DNA from: Actinomycetota bacterium
Lineage (GTDB): Bacteria > Actinomycetota > Actinomycetes > Actinomycetales > Microbacteriaceae
Length of the DNA stretch: 5,568 nt
Direction: 5' to 3'
Assembly: GCA_016870695.1 (NCBI GenBank)
Contig: VGAV01000184.1
Location: forward strand, 1 to 5,568
Below the pieces are notes generated by a model. That model was not told the origin of the DNA, did not search any database, and worked only from the letters and a program-made list of their open reading frames with translations. Below are positions 5,082 to 5,568 of the stretch, one piece after another; the stretch's first letter is position 1; each line of letters starts with the position of its first letter. The translations under genes and the position numbers were made by a program.

Positions 5082-5568
5082 GCCTCGGACCGCGAGCGGG
5101 ATCACGCTCCAGCAGCTGCAATACTTCATCGAGGTCGCGGCGGAGGGGTCGATCTCGGCCGCCGCCGACCTGCTGTACGTCTCGCAGCCGACGATGTCCG
5201 CCGCCATGAAGGACCTCGAAGGCCGGGTGGGACGATCGCTGCTGACCCGCTCGGCCCGCGGCGTCACGCTCACGACGGACGGCGTCGAGTTCCTCGGCTA
5301 CGCCCGTCAGGTGGCGGAGCAGGCGGAGCTCCTCGAACAGCGCTACCTCGGACGGCCCCCGTCCCGACGCCTGCTCGGCGTGTCCGCGCAGCACTACTCG
5401 TTCGCCGTCGACGCCTTCGTCCGCATGGTCAAGGCCACCCCCGCGGCGGAGTACGAGTTCTCCCTGCGCGAGACGCGCACCTTCGACATCATCGAGGACG
5501 TCCGCACGCTCCGCAGCGAGCTCGGCATCCTGTTCCGCAACGACTTCAACCGCAACGTGCTCGACAAG
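5080..5568 (+). CDS. LysR-type transcriptional regulator (3' end beyond window)
   Basis: First 163 codons of a LysR-family DNA-binding regulator (family length is usually about 290-310 aa); the frame is still open at the last base. Residues 8-70 form the winged helix-turn-helix, TLQQLQYFIEVAAEGSISAAADLLYVSQPTMSAAMKDLE and so on, with the recognition helix around SQPTMSAAMKDLE (35-47) and the typical LLTRSARGVTLTTDG wing. A linker helix (70-92) follows, and the effector-binding domain starts near residue 98 (LLGVSAQHYSFAVDAFV). The ATG is the only start that leaves a normal LysR N-terminus. AGGA lies 7 nt upstream, and TATAGG (5066-5071) could be a -10 giving a nearly leaderless mRNA. Divergent placement next to mesX-mesD makes it the likely regulator of that operon, perhaps sensing a methionine-pathway metabolite; the ligand cannot be read from the sequence. 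Confidence 0.95.
   Translation, partial: MPRTASGITLQQLQYFIEVAAEGSISAAADLLYVSQPTMSAAMKDLEGRVGRSLLTRSARGVTLTTDGVEFLGYARQVAEQAELLEQRYLGRPPSRRLLGVSAQHYSFAVDAFVRMVKATPAAEYEFSLRETRTFDIIEDVRTLRSELGILFRNDFNRNVLDK

Overview
The window is very G+C-rich. Third codon positions are mostly G or C, and almost every gene carries long open antisense frames. The gene set and protein sequences suggest a high-GC actinobacterium, most likely Microbacteriaceae (a Microbacterium-like organism); that assignment is inference, since no rRNA or marker gene is present. It looks like ordinary chromosome: no transposase, integrase, tRNA, CRISPR array or phage gene was seen.

Layout. (1) 1-867, minus strand: a complete seven-helix microbial rhodopsin with a DTE proton-pump motif and the retinal lysine. 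Its stop codon is the first three bases of the window, so anything downstream of it (a retinal-forming oxygenase or carotenoid genes, for example) is out of view. (2) 868-1068: a divergent promoter region. (3) 1069-2848, plus strand: a small Gly-rich lipoprotein, followed after one base by an ATP-grasp protein of the glutathionylspermidine-synthase-like YgiC/YjfC family. The pair resembles E. coli ygiB-ygiC. The ATP-grasp gene is interrupted by a single in-frame amber codon (TAG, 2393-2395), with the reading frame intact on both sides. (4) 2849-2912: a short convergent intergenic gap holding a perfect 24-base palindrome, probably a bidirectional terminator. (5) 4960-2913, minus strand: a two-gene operon, mesX (DUF1852) then mesD (core methionine synthase), joined by an ATGA overlap. 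(6) 4961-5079: a divergent control region rich in dyads. (7) 5080 to the end, plus strand: the first 163 codons of a LysR-type regulator, cut by the window edge.

How the genes fit together. MesD is a short MetE-like enzyme that keeps the catalytic zinc-binding half and lacks the N-terminal folate-binding half. Published work on the family shows that it makes methionine without methyl-folate or cobalamin, but needs MesX and oxygen. The divergent LysR gene, with a T-N11-A dyad over its own start codon, is the obvious candidate regulator. The rhodopsin would supply light-driven proton export. The lipoprotein/ATP-grasp pair has no established function, and here its enzyme is probably broken unless the amber codon is suppressed or is a sequence error.

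The points most worth a second look are the amber-interrupted ATP-grasp gene, the unusual retinal-pocket residues of the rhodopsin (Gly at the antenna fenestration, no helix-B His), the mesX-mesD-lysR locus, and a 7-base motif (GGATGCC) that recurs far more often than chance.
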